Shown one piece after another: positions 1-8,062 of a stretch of 64,000 nt of DNA. The stretch's first letter is position 1. Every line of letters starts with the position of its first letter. Position numbers and translations under genes: made by a program. The notes beneath the pieces are model-generated. The model saw nothing but the letters and a program-made list of their open reading frames with translations. It ran no database searches and was not told the DNA's origin. The stretch is from Streptomyces yatensis (GTDB lineage: Bacteria > Actinomycetota > Actinomycetes > Streptomycetales > Streptomycetaceae). The stretch is from the NCBI RefSeq assembly GCF_018069625.1, contig NZ_CP072941.1, positions 8,866,001 to 8,930,000 on the forward strand. Reading direction: 5' to 3'.

Positions 1-2
1 CC

Positions 3-920
3 GTCTTCCTCAGCGTCGTCGTCGCCTGTGTGGCGGCCGTCGCCGCCGGGCGGCGGATCGCCGCGTGGAGCGCGCTCGGGCTGCTGTGGGGCGGCCATCT
101 GCTCATCGGCCACTGGCTCTACCGCTGGCTGCCGCCGGACGGTGACGGGCCCGTCGGATGGGGGCAGGAGCTGGGGATTACCGCCTGGGCGATGGCGATC
201 GTCGCCGCGTCCGAGCTCGTCCGCGTACGGCGTGAGCGGTGGGTCCGCGAACGGGCCGAACGGGAGGCGGCGGCCCGGCGCCGGGCGGATGAGGAGCGGC
301 TGCGGATCGCCCGGGAACTGCATGACGTCCTCGCCCACAGCATCTCGGTCATCAACGTCCAGGCGGGCGTCGGCCTCGCTCTCCTCGACCAGGACCCCGA
401 ACAGGCCCGCACCGCGCTGACCACCATCAAGGCGGCCAGCAAGGAGGCGCTGGGTGAGGTCCGCCAGGTCCTCGACACCCTGCGGACCTCCGGCGCGTCC
501 GGCGCCGCGCCCCGCTCGCCCGCGCCCGGCCTGGACCGGCTGGAGGAGCTGACCGGACAGGCGGCGGACGCGGGGCTCGCGGTGCGGGTGGAGGTGGAGG
601 GCGTACGCACGGCCCTGCCGCCCGGCGCCGACCTCGCGGCGTTCCGTATCGTGCAGGAGGCCCTGACCAACGTCGTCCGCCACTCCAGCTCCCGGAACGC
701 CCACGTCCTGCTGCGCTACGCCCCCGGTGAGTTGGAGCTGCGGGTGGACGACGACGGTCCGGCGGCCGGGGGCGAGGTGACGGGCGGTGGCAACGGTCTG
801 GTGGGCATGCGTGAGCGGGCCGCCGCGCTCGGCGGAACGGTGGAGGCGGGCCCCCGCCCGGACGGCGGCTTCCGCGTCCGGGCCCGGATCCCGTTCAGGA
901 GCGCGAGGGAGACACCATGA
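3..920 (+). CDS. Two-component sensor histidine kinase (NarL-type partner), 5' truncated by window
   Basis: The frame is open from the first bases of the window, so the true start lies upstream. The first residues are hydrophobic and form the end of a membrane sensor region (two segments before the RVRRERWVRERAE linker). A HisKA_3 dimerisation/phosphoacceptor motif follows (RIARELHDVLAHS, with His as phosphoacceptor). The C-terminal HATPase domain has an N-box-like EALTNVVRHS and a DDDGP/GNGLVGMRER nucleotide lid. Family knowledge: such kinases autophosphorylate and pass phosphate to a LuxR-type regulator. The stop overlaps the start of the next gene by four bases (ATGA), which indicates translational coupling. 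The signal sensed cannot be read from this fragment. Confidence 0.93.
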   Translation, partial: VFLSVVVACVAAVAAGRRIAAWSALGLLWGGHLLIGHWLYRWLPPDGDGPVGWGQELGITAWAMAIVAASELVRVRRERWVRERAEREAAARRRADEERLRIARELHDVLAHSISVINVQAGVGLALLDQDPEQARTALTTIKAASKEALGEVRQVLDTLRTSGASGAAPRSPAPGLDRLEELTGQAADAGLAVRVEVEGVRTALPPGADLAAFRIVQEALTNVVRHSSSRNAHVLLRYAPGELELRVDDDGPAAGGEVTGGGNGLVGMRERAAALGGTVEAGPRPDGGFRVRARIPFRSARETP

Positions 921-1609
921 GTGAGGGGTACGGGGAAGAGGCCGTGATCCGTGTCGCGCTCGCCGATGACCAGATCCTCGTCCGCGCCGGCTTCCGCGCC
1001 CTGCTGGCCGCACAGCCGGATATCGAGGTGGTCGGCGAGGCGGCCGACGGGGAGCAGGCGCTGGCGCTCGTGCGGGAGCGGCACCCCGATGTCGTCCTCA
1101 TGGACATCCGGATGCCGGTGCTCGACGGCCTCGCCGCCACCCGCCGGATCACCGATGACCCGGCCCTGGGCGAGGTGAAGGTGGTCATGCTGACCACCTT
1201 CGAGCTCGATGAGTACGTCTTCGAGGCGATCCGCTCCGGCGCCTCCGGCTTCCTGGTCAAGGACACCGAACCGGAGGAGCTGCTGCGGGCGGTGCGCGCG
1301 GTCGTCGGCGGCGACGCGCTGCTGTCGCCCGGGGTGACCCGCCGCCTCATCGCCGAGTTCGCGGCCCGTTCCAGGGAACCCGCGCCCGCGGCCGCGCTGG
1401 CGGAGCTGACCGAGCGGGAGCGGGAGGTGATGGCCCTGGTCGGCATGGGGCTGTCGAACCAGGAGATCGCCCGGCGGCTGGTGGTCAGCCCGCTCACCGC
1501 CAAGACCCATGTGAGCCGCACGATGGTCAAACTGGGCGTCCGCGACCGCGCCCAACTCGTCGTGCTCGCCTATGAGTCGGGTCTGGTCCGGCCCGGCTGG
1601 CTGGGCTGA
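917..1609 (+). CDS. Response regulator, NarL/LuxR family
   Basis: This 230-aa protein has an N-terminal receiver domain with the acidic pair ADD, phosphoacceptor Asp63 (VVLMDIRMP) and the conserved Lys in FLVKD. A LuxR-type helix-turn-helix follows at about residues 163-220 (LTEREREVMALVGMGLSNQEIARRL). ATG at 917 is chosen because it sits behind GAGGGAGA and overlaps the kinase stop. It is the cognate DNA-binding partner of the upstream kinase; the targets are unknown. No clear terminator was found before the convergent gene at 1674. Confidence 0.95.
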   Translation: MSEGYGEEAVIRVALADDQILVRAGFRALLAAQPDIEVVGEAADGEQALALVRERHPDVVLMDIRMPVLDGLAATRRITDDPALGEVKVVMLTTFELDEYVFEAIRSGASGFLVKDTEPEELLRAVRAVVGGDALLSPGVTRRLIAEFAARSREPAPAAALAELTEREREVMALVGMGLSNQEIARRLVVSPLTAKTHVSRTMVKLGVRDRAQLVVLAYESGLVRPGWLG

Positions 1610-1673
1610 GCAAGGGCCCGGGGAGCGGTGGCGAGAGTGCCACGTGCTCGGTGCCCGGTGCTCCGGGGCCCGC

Positions 1674-2579
1674 TCAGAACAGCCCCTCCGGGGCCCGCGT
1701 CTCCCGCTCCCGTGCCGCCACCGGTGCCGTCGTCGGGGCGTCAGCCGCGGCCGCCGCCAGCGGCCAGCCCGCCAGCCGGCGGGTGTCCAGCAGCAGGATC
1801 CGGCCGTCCGTCGAGGTCAGGTGGATGTCCGGGCCCGCCACGGCGTCGATCCGCCCGGCCACGGTGGCCTCGGGGACGAGCTGGATCAGCCCCGGCGCGG
1901 GGCGCACCCGGTCCAGCTGGAACGCCGCGTCGTGGTGCACCGGCTCGAACGGCGTCAGGGCCAGCGACTCCGGCAGCCCGCCCAGGCCGCGCGCCCGACG
2001 GTGGAGCGCGGCGAGGTCGGCGGCCCGCCGCTCCGGGGGCGGCGCTGCCTCGCGGGCGGTGCGCTTGGCGGCGTAGGGGAAGCGGTCCGGGACGCCGAGC
2101 GCGGAGCCCAGCACGGCCTCGGCGCGGCGCGCGGCCATCAGCGGGCCACGGCCCAGCAGGCAGTACGAGAGCGCGGCCTGCTCCAGCAGCCGCGCCCCCT
2201 CCCGCTCGGCCGCGGTGATCCCCACCTTGATCAGATCCGGGCCGAACCAGGCGAGATAGACGTCGTAGGGGCGCGGGTCGTCGGTACGGGTGTCGGCGGC
2301 CACGGAGTACGAGCGGTCCAGCCGGGCGCAGTCCGGGCACTGCGCCGATACGGCGGCGGCCGGGACCTCGGCCCCGGCCGGGCACGGGGTGTGCCGGGCG
2401 CTCCTGCGGACGCCGACGCAGTCGCGCCGGGGCCCGGTGGTGAAGGAGAGCGGGCGGTCCGGCGTCAGCGGGGAGAGCCGTTCGCCCTGGGCCGGATGGC
2501 GCCAGACGAGCGCGGGCCCGCGCCGGCCCCAGCGCGCTCCCGCGCACTGCCACCGTGTCGGCCGCGGGCTCTCGGCCAT
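1674..2579 (-). CDS. DUF2797 domain-containing protein
   Basis: The 301-aa protein is recognised as the DUF2797 family by its overall pattern. That pattern includes a Cys pair in CPDCARLDRSYSVAAD and the segment VYLAWFGPDLIKVGITAAER, which resembles a GIY-YIG-like strand. The start ATG at 2579 gives a one-base TGATG overlap with the stop of the upstream small membrane gene; an upstream in-frame ATG at 2606 would overlap that gene and is less likely. It is the last gene of a three-gene minus-strand operon. No biochemical role is established for the family. Confidence 0.85.
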   Translation of the reverse strand: MAESPRPTRWQCAGARWGRRGPALVWRHPAQGERLSPLTPDRPLSFTTGPRRDCVGVRRSARHTPCPAGAEVPAAAVSAQCPDCARLDRSYSVAADTRTDDPRPYDVYLAWFGPDLIKVGITAAEREGARLLEQAALSYCLLGRGPLMAARRAEAVLGSALGVPDRFPYAAKRTAREAAPPPERRAADLAALHRRARGLGGLPESLALTPFEPVHHDAAFQLDRVRPAPGLIQLVPEATVAGRIDAVAGPDIHLTSTDGRILLLDTRRLAGWPLAAAAADAPTTAPVAARERETRAPEGLF

Positions 2580-2821
2580 CAGCGCCGCGCCCGGGAGAAG
2601 AGCCACAGCGCCCGGACCAGGCGGACGGCGAATCCGGCGGTGGCCACCGCGAAGGCGGCGCCCTTCCAGGCCGTCTCCCGGGCCCGGCCCAGCTCGCCGA
2701 AGAGCGCGGGGCTCGCGACCGCGACATAGAGCACGGCCGCCAGTAGACCGGCCGTGACCAGGGCGAACACCATCTCGACGGTGAGCGCGTCGCGCTCGTC
2801 CTGGGAACGGGGTCCGGTCAT
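2579..2821 (-). CDS. Small two-TM membrane protein, DUF6332 family
   Basis: The 80-aa protein has two hydrophobic helices (about residues 16-36 and 52-72) and begins MTGPRSQDERDALTVE, a pattern recalled from the Streptomyces DUF6332 family. It lies 6 bp after the DUF4442 gene and shares one base with the DUF2797 start, so it is very probably cotranscribed with both. It is expected in the cytoplasmic membrane. The function is unknown. Confidence 0.8.
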   Translation of the reverse strand: MTGPRSQDERDALTVEMVFALVTAGLLAAVLYVAVASPALFGELGRARETAWKGAAFAVATAGFAVRLVRALWLFSRARR

Positions 2822-2827
2822 CTCGAA

Positions 2828-3352
2828 TCAGCCCTCCGCCTGCTGTCCGGTGGCTGCCGCCGAGTCGGTCCTCCCCGGCTCGCGCTGCCCGTCACGCTGC
2901 TTGCGGCGCACATACAGCTGCTTCCGTACGCGTGCCACGACCGTACCGTCCGCGGCGACCACGTCGTTCTCGAACCACGGCAGTGCCTTGCCGCCGTCCG
3001 CCGTGGCCTCGCGGATCTCCTCCAGCCGCTCCTCGGTGAGCTTGAAGTCGGCGAACACATCGCCGCGGCCGGGCGAGACGAAGTCGATCTCGCCGGCCTT
3101 GTCCCAGACGATGTAGTCCCGGCCGAGCCGGTTCATCACCAGCAGCATCCAGAACGGGTCGCTCATCGCGAACAGCGAACCGCCGAAGTGGGTCCCCACA
3201 TAGTTGGAGTTGAAGCGGTGCAGCCGCAGCCTGACCCGGACACTGCTCCAGTCCTCCGCGAGGTGGACCACCCGCACTCCGGCGAAGAGATAGGGCGGCC
3301 ACCAGTTCATCGCGCGGCGCAGGCGGCGCGCGGACATCGATCGACGTGACAT
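2828..3352 (-). CDS. DUF4442 hotdog-fold thioesterase-like protein
   Basis: The 174-aa protein contains the single hotdog domain of the DUF4442 family: FNSNYVGTHFGGSLFAMSDPFWMLL followed by DKAGEIDFVSPGRGDVFADF. Related proteins are tetrameric acyl-CoA thioesterase-like enzymes, but the substrate here is unknown. The C-terminus is polar and low in complexity. ATG at 3352 is used; none of the candidate starts has a good Shine-Dalgarno. It is the first gene of the DUF4442-DUF6332-DUF2797 operon, and a TTACC-N4-GGTAA palindrome lies 22 bp upstream. Confidence 0.85.
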   Translation of the reverse strand: MSRRSMSARRLRRAMNWWPPYLFAGVRVVHLAEDWSSVRVRLRLHRFNSNYVGTHFGGSLFAMSDPFWMLLVMNRLGRDYIVWDKAGEIDFVSPGRGDVFADFKLTEERLEEIREATADGGKALPWFENDVVAADGTVVARVRKQLYVRRKQRDGQREPGRTDSAAATGQQAEG

Positions 3353-3374
3353 GTCAGGAAGCTAGCACGTGATA

Positions 3375-3388
3375 TTACCCGTCGGTAA
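3375..3388. promoter_or_regulatory. Candidate operator TTACC-CGTC-GGTAA
   Basis: This is a perfect 5-bp inverted repeat with a 4-bp spacer. It lies in the 53-bp gap upstream of the DUF4442 thioesterase gene and downstream of the isomerase-like gene. The form resembles sites used by TetR-family regulators of acyl-CoA metabolism. This is inferred from symmetry and position only. Confidence 0.35.
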
Positions 3389-3405
3389 CCCAGTGGCTCG
3401 GTGTA

Positions 3406-4140
3406 TCAGATGCCCGAGCGCTCCCGCCACAGATCGGCCAGCTTCTCGTCCCCCTCGGTGGTCAGCGCGGTGATCGGCAGCCGGTTCCAGAGCGCGAGAT
3501 AGAGATCGCCGGCCGGGCCGCTCAGCTCGCAGTCGGCCGCCCCCTCGCCGTCGCGCTCGGTGCGCGGAACGTCCTGGGACAGCCGCATCGTCCACACCGC
3601 GTCATGGTCCGTGGCCCTCATCCGGAGCGTGCGCGGGGTGTCCGTGCGCACCCGGGACCGGTCCAGGCCGTGGAAACCGACCAGCAGCTCATCGACCCCG
3701 TCGGCCGCGAACTCCGGGGTGAACGGGGAGAGGTCCCCGCCCCGTGCCGACTCCGCGTCGATCCGGTGGATGGCCGTCTCATGGGCCTGGCGCCGGGCCC
3801 AGAAGCCCAGCGGGGACTCCGTGGGCAGGAAGGTGAAGCACTTCAGCTCGGGGTCCGCATCGGTAAGGGTGCCGACCAGCCGTCCATGGACCTCGCGGTA
3901 CCAGGACACGAGCTCGGCGTCGGCCGGCGCCGGCTGGAGCGTCGGCCGGACCGGGTCCGTCAGGCACTCGCCGACGATCCGGGTGGCCCAGCCGTGCACC
4001 TGGCCCAGATGGGACAGCAGGTCGCGGACGCGCCAGTCGGGACAGGTGGGCACCGGGGCGTCCACTCCGGCCTCGGCCGCGGCGTCGGCCAGCAGCCGGC
4101 CCTCGCGGTCCACGATTTCGATCAACTCGGCAGTATCCAT
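3406..4140 (-). CDS. Maleylpyruvate isomerase family mycothiol-dependent enzyme
   Basis: The 244-aa protein has an N-terminal DinB/MDMPI helical-bundle domain (TCPDWRVRDLLSHLGQVHGWATRIV), with histidines placed as in the metal-binding DinB fold. A C-terminal MDMPI_C-type domain follows, with ETAIHRIDAE and the closing DLYLALWNR segment. Family members use mycothiol, the actinobacterial thiol, for isomerase or transferase reactions, and many have no known substrate. ATG at 4140 is the only sensible start. It stands alone between the MFS gene and the DUF4442 operon. Confidence 0.88.
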   Translation of the reverse strand: MDTAELIEIVDREGRLLADAAAEAGVDAPVPTCPDWRVRDLLSHLGQVHGWATRIVGECLTDPVRPTLQPAPADAELVSWYREVHGRLVGTLTDADPELKCFTFLPTESPLGFWARRQAHETAIHRIDAESARGGDLSPFTPEFAADGVDELLVGFHGLDRSRVRTDTPRTLRMRATDHDAVWTMRLSQDVPRTERDGEGAADCELSGPAGDLYLALWNRLPITALTTEGDEKLADLWRERSGI

Positions 4141-4194
4141 GGCGGAATCATGCCAGCCGCCTCGGACATCCGCCGGGGCCGGACGGCGAGGGCG

Positions 4195-5448
4195 TCAGTT
4201 TCCGGCCGGGCGTACGGCGTTCCGTGTGCCGTACGCGACCACCGCCGCCACGGCCGCCAGCGCCGCGACCGTGGTGAGCGCGATCGGCAGCGAGTACCAG
4301 TCGGCGAGGAAGCCGATCGTGGGCGGGCCCAGCAGCATGCCGCCGTAGCCGAGCGTGGAGGCCGCGGCGACCCCGCCCGGCCCCGTCAGCGCGCCCGCCC
4401 GGGCGATGGCGACGGGGAAGAGGTTGGCCAGCCCCAGCCCGGTGACCGCGAAGCCCAGGAGCGCGAGCCAGACCGTGGGCGCGAGCGAGCCCAGCAGCAT
4501 GCCGGCCGCGGCCGTGGTGCCGCCCACGATCAACGCTCTGGTCTGGCCGAGCCGTTCGAGCAGTGCGGTGCCGGTCAGCCGGCCGACGGCCATCATCAGC
4601 GCGAAGACGGAGTAGCCCGCGGCGGCGAGCCCGGCGGACGCGTCGAGGTCCTGGTGCAGATGGAGCGCCGCCCAGTCGGCCATCGCGCCCTCGCCGTACG
4701 CCGTGCAGAGCGCGATCAGGCCGAAGACGGCGACGAGCCACCGGGCGCGGCCCGGCCGCTCCGCGCCGGGAGACGGTGCGGCGGCGGCGTTTCCGGCCTC
4801 GGCCGCGGGCCCGGCGCCGTCCCGCGGCGCGGGCACCGGCAGCGAGATCAGCGTCCGGCCGGCGGCCGCCGCGAGCAGCAGCCCGAAGATCGCGAGCAGC
4901 GACAGATGGCGGGTGGGGGAGAGGTGGTCGGCGATCAGCCCGCCGAGCCCGGCCCCGGCCATCCCGCCCAGGCTGAAGGCGGCGTGGAAGCCGGGCATGA
5001 CCGGGCGGCGCAGGGCGGCTATGAGGTCGACCGCCGCGCTGTTCATGGCCACGTTGAGCGCGCCGAACCCGGTGCCGAAGACCAGTAGCACCAGGCCGAG
5101 GGCGAGTGCGGAGTGGGTCAGCGGCGGCAGCGCCACGGAGCCGGCGAACAGCACACCGGCGGCCACCGTCGTCGGGTGGTTGCCGAAGCGGCGGCACAGG
5201 CGTCCGGTGGCCATCATCGTGGCCGTCCCGCCCGCGGACACGCCGAGCAGGGCCAGCCCCAGCGCGCCCTCCGAGGCGCTCGTCTGGTCCTTGATCGCGG
5301 GGATCCGGGCGACCCATCCGGCGAACACGAAGCCGTCGAGGAAGAAGAACACGGTGATGGCGGCGCGGAGTCGGGCGAGGTCGCGATCCGCGGCGACGGA
5401 GCGGCGCGCGCCCAGGATGGCCGTCCGTGTTTTGTTTGGAGTCGGCAC
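4195..5448 (-). CDS. MFS transporter
   Basis: This is a roughly 417-aa, 12-helix major facilitator protein of the sugar/drug-efflux type. The first-loop motif region is GWVARIPAIKDQTSASEGALGLALLG, and the rest is regular hydrophobic segments with short Arg-containing loops. The first ATG (5526) would overlap the divergent ROK gene by 60 bp. The GTG at 5448 lies 6 nt after a TATTCT hexamer, which would suit a leaderless transcript, so it is preferred. It is probably controlled by the adjacent ROK regulator. The substrate is not deducible. Confidence 0.88.
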   Translation of the reverse strand: MPTPNKTRTAILGARRSVAADRDLARLRAAITVFFFLDGFVFAGWVARIPAIKDQTSASEGALGLALLGVSAGGTATMMATGRLCRRFGNHPTTVAAGVLFAGSVALPPLTHSALALGLVLLVFGTGFGALNVAMNSAAVDLIAALRRPVMPGFHAAFSLGGMAGAGLGGLIADHLSPTRHLSLLAIFGLLLAAAAGRTLISLPVPAPRDGAGPAAEAGNAAAAPSPGAERPGRARWLVAVFGLIALCTAYGEGAMADWAALHLHQDLDASAGLAAAGYSVFALMMAVGRLTGTALLERLGQTRALIVGGTTAAAGMLLGSLAPTVWLALLGFAVTGLGLANLFPVAIARAGALTGPGGVAAASTLGYGGMLLGPPTIGFLADWYSLPIALTTVAALAAVAAVVAYGTRNAVRPAGN

Positions 5449-5460
5449 AAAGTGAGAATA
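5431..5460. promoter_or_regulatory. Compact divergent promoter/operator between MFS and ROK genes
   Basis: The two starts (GTG 5448 minus, GTG 5466 plus) are only 17 bp apart. On the minus strand TATTCT (5460-5455) ends 6 nt before its GTG; on the plus strand GAGAAT (5454-5459) ends 6 nt before its GTG. Neither gene has a clear Shine-Dalgarno, so both could be leaderless. An inverted repeat TTTGT-N11-ACAAA (5431-5451) lies inside the MFS start and could be the ROK operator. Function is inferred. Confidence 0.4.
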
Positions 5461-5465
5461 GGGGC

Positions 5466-6695
5466 GTGACCCAGACACGGACAAGGCTCGAGCGCGGCCG
5501 AAGCGCTCTTGGCCCGGCACTGGCACTCGTCCACACCGGCCGCGCGCCCACCCGCGCGGTGCTCACGGCCGAGCTCGGGGTGACCCGCGCGACCGCGGGC
5601 GCCGTCGCCGCCGAGCTGGAGGCGCTCGGCCTGATCCAGGTCGACTCACGGCCGCTCGGGGCCGCGGGGGCGCAGGGCCGTCCCTCGCACCGGCTGTCGG
5701 TCGCCCCCCGGGGGCCGGTCGCACTCGCCGCCCAGGTGCACGCCGACGGCTTCCGCGCGGCGCTCGTCGGGCTCGGCGGCCGGACCGTGGCCACCGCCCC
5801 GGGCTGCATGACCGTGCCCGCCGACCCGGCGCATGTCATCGACGCGGTGGTGGAGGCCGGTGCCCGGCTGCTGCGGGAGACCGGCCGCCGCTGTGTGGGC
5901 GCGGGGCTCGCCGTCCCGTCCGCGGTCGCCGAACCGGAGGGCACCGCCCTGAACCCGCTGCACGTCGCCTGGCCCGCGGGCGCTCCGGTGCGCGAGCTGT
6001 TCAACCGCAGCCTGGCCGCGGCCGGGATCCGTGGCGACGACGGGGAACCGGTCGCCGGCTTCGCGGGCAATGACGTCAACCTGGCGGCGCTCGCCGAGCA
6101 CCGCCACGGCGCGGGCGGCGGCGCCCAGCATCTGCTCTGTGTCGCCACCGGGCACCGGGGCGTCGGTGGCGCGCTGGTGCTCGACGGGCGGCTGCACACG
6201 GGCAGCGCGGGGCTCGCCCTCGAAGTCGGCCACCTGACCGTCAACCCCGAGGGCCCGCCCTGCCACTGCGGCAGCCGCGGCTGTCTGGACATCGAGGCCG
6301 ATCCGCTCGCCTTCCTCACGGCGGCCGGGCGCGACCCGGGCCCGGAGGTGTCCCTGCTGCAGCAGGCCCGCGATCTGCTGCGCGAGGAGTACGCCACCGA
6401 ACCGTCCGTACGGGCCGCCACCAGCCAGCTCATCGACCGGCTCGGCCTCGGGCTCGCCGGACTGGTCAACATCCTCAACCCGGACCGCATCATCCTCGGC
6501 GGGCTGCACCGCGAACTCCTGGAGGCGGACCCGGAGCGGCTGCGCGCGGTGGTGGCGGAGCGGAGCCTGTGGGGCCGGAGCGGCGGCGTACCGATTCTGC
6601 CGTGCACGCTGGACCACAACAGCCTGGTGGGCGCGGCGGAGTTGGCGTGGCAGCCGGTGCTGGACGACCCCTTGGCGGCCCTGGGCGTGGGCTGA
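5466..6695 (+). CDS. ROK family transcriptional regulator
   Basis: This is an about 409-aa protein. The N-terminal winged HTH (RAVLTAELGVTRATAGAVAAELEALGLI, residues about 25-52) is followed by a ROK sugar-kinase-like domain. The zinc motif reads CHCGSRGCLDIEAD, close to the family CxCGxxGCxE. GTG at 5466 is preferred over the upstream in-frame ATG because that ATG overlaps the divergent transporter. Family knowledge: ROK repressors respond to sugars or sugar phosphates. Divergent pairing with the MFS gene suggests control of that transporter. Confidence 0.9.
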   Translation: MTQTRTRLERGRSALGPALALVHTGRAPTRAVLTAELGVTRATAGAVAAELEALGLIQVDSRPLGAAGAQGRPSHRLSVAPRGPVALAAQVHADGFRAALVGLGGRTVATAPGCMTVPADPAHVIDAVVEAGARLLRETGRRCVGAGLAVPSAVAEPEGTALNPLHVAWPAGAPVRELFNRSLAAAGIRGDDGEPVAGFAGNDVNLAALAEHRHGAGGGAQHLLCVATGHRGVGGALVLDGRLHTGSAGLALEVGHLTVNPEGPPCHCGSRGCLDIEADPLAFLTAAGRDPGPEVSLLQQARDLLREEYATEPSVRAATSQLIDRLGLGLAGLVNILNPDRIILGGLHRELLEADPERLRAVVAERSLWGRSGGVPILPCTLDHNSLVGAAELAWQPVLDDPLAALGVG

Positions 6696-6729
6696 CCCGC
6701 CCATGGCCGGTGGCCCGTGAGCGCCCGGC

Positions 6730-6768
6730 CCTTACGGCGCTCACCGGACCACCGCGCGCTCCTTACGG
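6730..6768. repeat. Paired CCTTACGG octamers downstream of ROK gene
   Basis: Two copies of CCTTACGG (6730-6737 and 6761-6768), each followed by a related GTCACC or CTCACC context, lie in the 76-bp gap between the convergent ROK and DUF4865 genes. They belong to an octamer that recurs in the first half of the window. No hairpin with a T-run was seen here. Confidence 0.5.
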
Positions 6769-6771
6769 CCG

Positions 6772-7359
6772 TCACCACTGGCGGCCCCGGGGGAGCGCGT
6801 CCAGGTCCGGGGTCGACAGATGGAGCACCTGATAGCGGTCGCCGGGCTCCGAGGGCGGTGCGGAGCCCTCCCAGAGCGTGAAGTGGATCAGCTCCCAGCC
6901 ACGCGGGTCGATGCCGAGGGCCGTCGCGTGGACACCGTCCGTACGGGCGCGCTCGGCCAGCCGCGCCAGCGCGTCCTCGACGACGGAGGCGGGGTCGGCG
7001 GCGGCCGGAACCGGCACGGCGTGGCGGGTGGCGGCGCGCGGCGCGGCGCCCGCCGCGGGGCCCCGTTCGAAGGCGAGCCCCTGCCAGTGCTCGACCGTGG
7101 GCCTGCCGAAGTCCCGGACGATGCCCTGGAATCCGGGGCCCCACAGGAAGCGGTTCATGGCCTCGGGCGCGGTCCACAGATAGAACGGGGCGTACTGATG
7201 GACCGGCGAGCCGTCCACCCCCCGCTCCCGGATGCCGTAGGCCTTGAGGCCCAGCCCCGAGAAGTCGTCGAGCAGCGGCCCCTTCGTCTCCACCCGGTCC
7301 CGGATGATCCTCATGTCGTAGTCGGCGGGCAGGGTGATCCGGTACTGCATGACGAGCAT
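6772..7359 (-). CDS. DUF4865 family protein
   Basis: The 195-aa protein starts MLVMQYRITLPADYDMRIIRDRV, recalled as the characteristic start of DUF4865. Conserved segments LKAYGIRERGVDG and QYAPFYLWTAPEAMNRFLWGPGFQGIV follow. The start at 7359 has AGGAG 8 nt upstream; the longer open frame to 7596 has an implausible N-terminus. No signal or membrane segment is visible. The function is unknown; the fold may be of the dimeric ferredoxin-like/monooxygenase kind, which is only a guess. A palindrome at 7429-7446 lies in its upstream region. Confidence 0.85.
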   Translation of the reverse strand: MLVMQYRITLPADYDMRIIRDRVETKGPLLDDFSGLGLKAYGIRERGVDGSPVHQYAPFYLWTAPEAMNRFLWGPGFQGIVRDFGRPTVEHWQGLAFERGPAAGAAPRAATRHAVPVPAAADPASVVEDALARLAERARTDGVHATALGIDPRGWELIHFTLWEGSAPPSEPGDRYQVLHLSTPDLDALPRGRQW

Positions 7360-7428
7360 CGGTGAACTCCTGTCGGCGGGGCGTGCGTTCGCGGGCGTTC
7401 GCTTACGTTCGCTCCGCTCGATGCGATC

Positions 7429-7446
7429 GTACACACTAGTAGGTAC
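7429..7446. promoter_or_regulatory. Candidate operator GTAC-N2-ACTAGT-N2-GTAC
   Basis: The 18-bp sequence is symmetric at 14 positions (GTAC, central ACTAGT, GTAC). It lies 70 bp upstream of the DUF4865 start and about 175 bp upstream of the divergent SHOCT gene. It looks like a TetR/MarR-type operator, but no such regulator gene is adjacent. Confidence 0.4.
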
Positions 7447-7620
7447 AGAACGGGCCGCCCCCGGCACGCGTACTCCCCTGGAGGTACCGGGAATGTCGTC
7501 GGCCGTACGACGACCGGGCGCCGTAAGGGAGTGATCCTCGAAGTGGCCATGAGAAAAGGCCGTGAGAGGTGGCCATGAGAACGGGCCATGAGACAATCAC
7601 TCCCGAGGAGCGCGATCATC

Positions 7621-7914
7621 ATGAACACCCTGGCGCACGGCTTCGCCGACGGCGACGGCCCCGGACCGTGGATTCTGCTCTTCCCGCTGATGTGGGCGCT
7701 GGTCGTCGGTGGTGCGGTCTTCCTGTTGAGGCGCGCCGGGTGGCGCGGACGCGCCCCCTGGCGGCACGGGTCCGTGGAGTTCGGCGAGCGATCGCCGATC
7801 GCGGTGCTGGGCCGTCGCTTCGCGGCCGGTGAGATCGATGAGGACGAGTACTGGCGCCGACTGTCCGTCCTGGACGAGCAGTTCGGACGCCATGCGAAGG
7901 GCGGGGCCCGCTGA
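7621..7914 (+). CDS. SHOCT domain membrane protein
   Basis: The 97-aa protein has one N-terminal transmembrane helix (WILLFPLMWALVVGGAVFLL), a basic stretch and a C-terminal SHOCT motif. The SHOCT motif spans about residues 59-88 and includes LGRRFAAGEIDEDEYWRRLSVLDE. ATG at 7621 follows GAGGAG with good spacing; the ATG at 7588 lacks this. SHOCT domains are short oligomerisation modules. The role is unknown. Confidence 0.85.
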   Translation: MNTLAHGFADGDGPGPWILLFPLMWALVVGGAVFLLRRAGWRGRAPWRHGSVEFGERSPIAVLGRRFAAGEIDEDEYWRRLSVLDEQFGRHAKGGAR

Positions 7915-8062
7915 CCGCCGCTGACGGTGGGGGCGCTGACGCGGGGCGCTCAGGCGGTCCGGGCTGACAGGGCGGTTGAGGCGGGTGGAGCGGTGGGGGC
8001 TGTCCGGGCTGCCGGGGCCGTCCGGACCGTCCCGCCTCGCGGGAGGCGGGACGCCTGCGTGC

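Noticed and set aside
4148..7177. 1009-codon open frame on the minus strand
   Set aside because: It runs antisense to the ROK gene and through the MFS gene in another frame, with Arg/Pro/Ala-rich low-complexity translation typical of GC-rich shadow frames.
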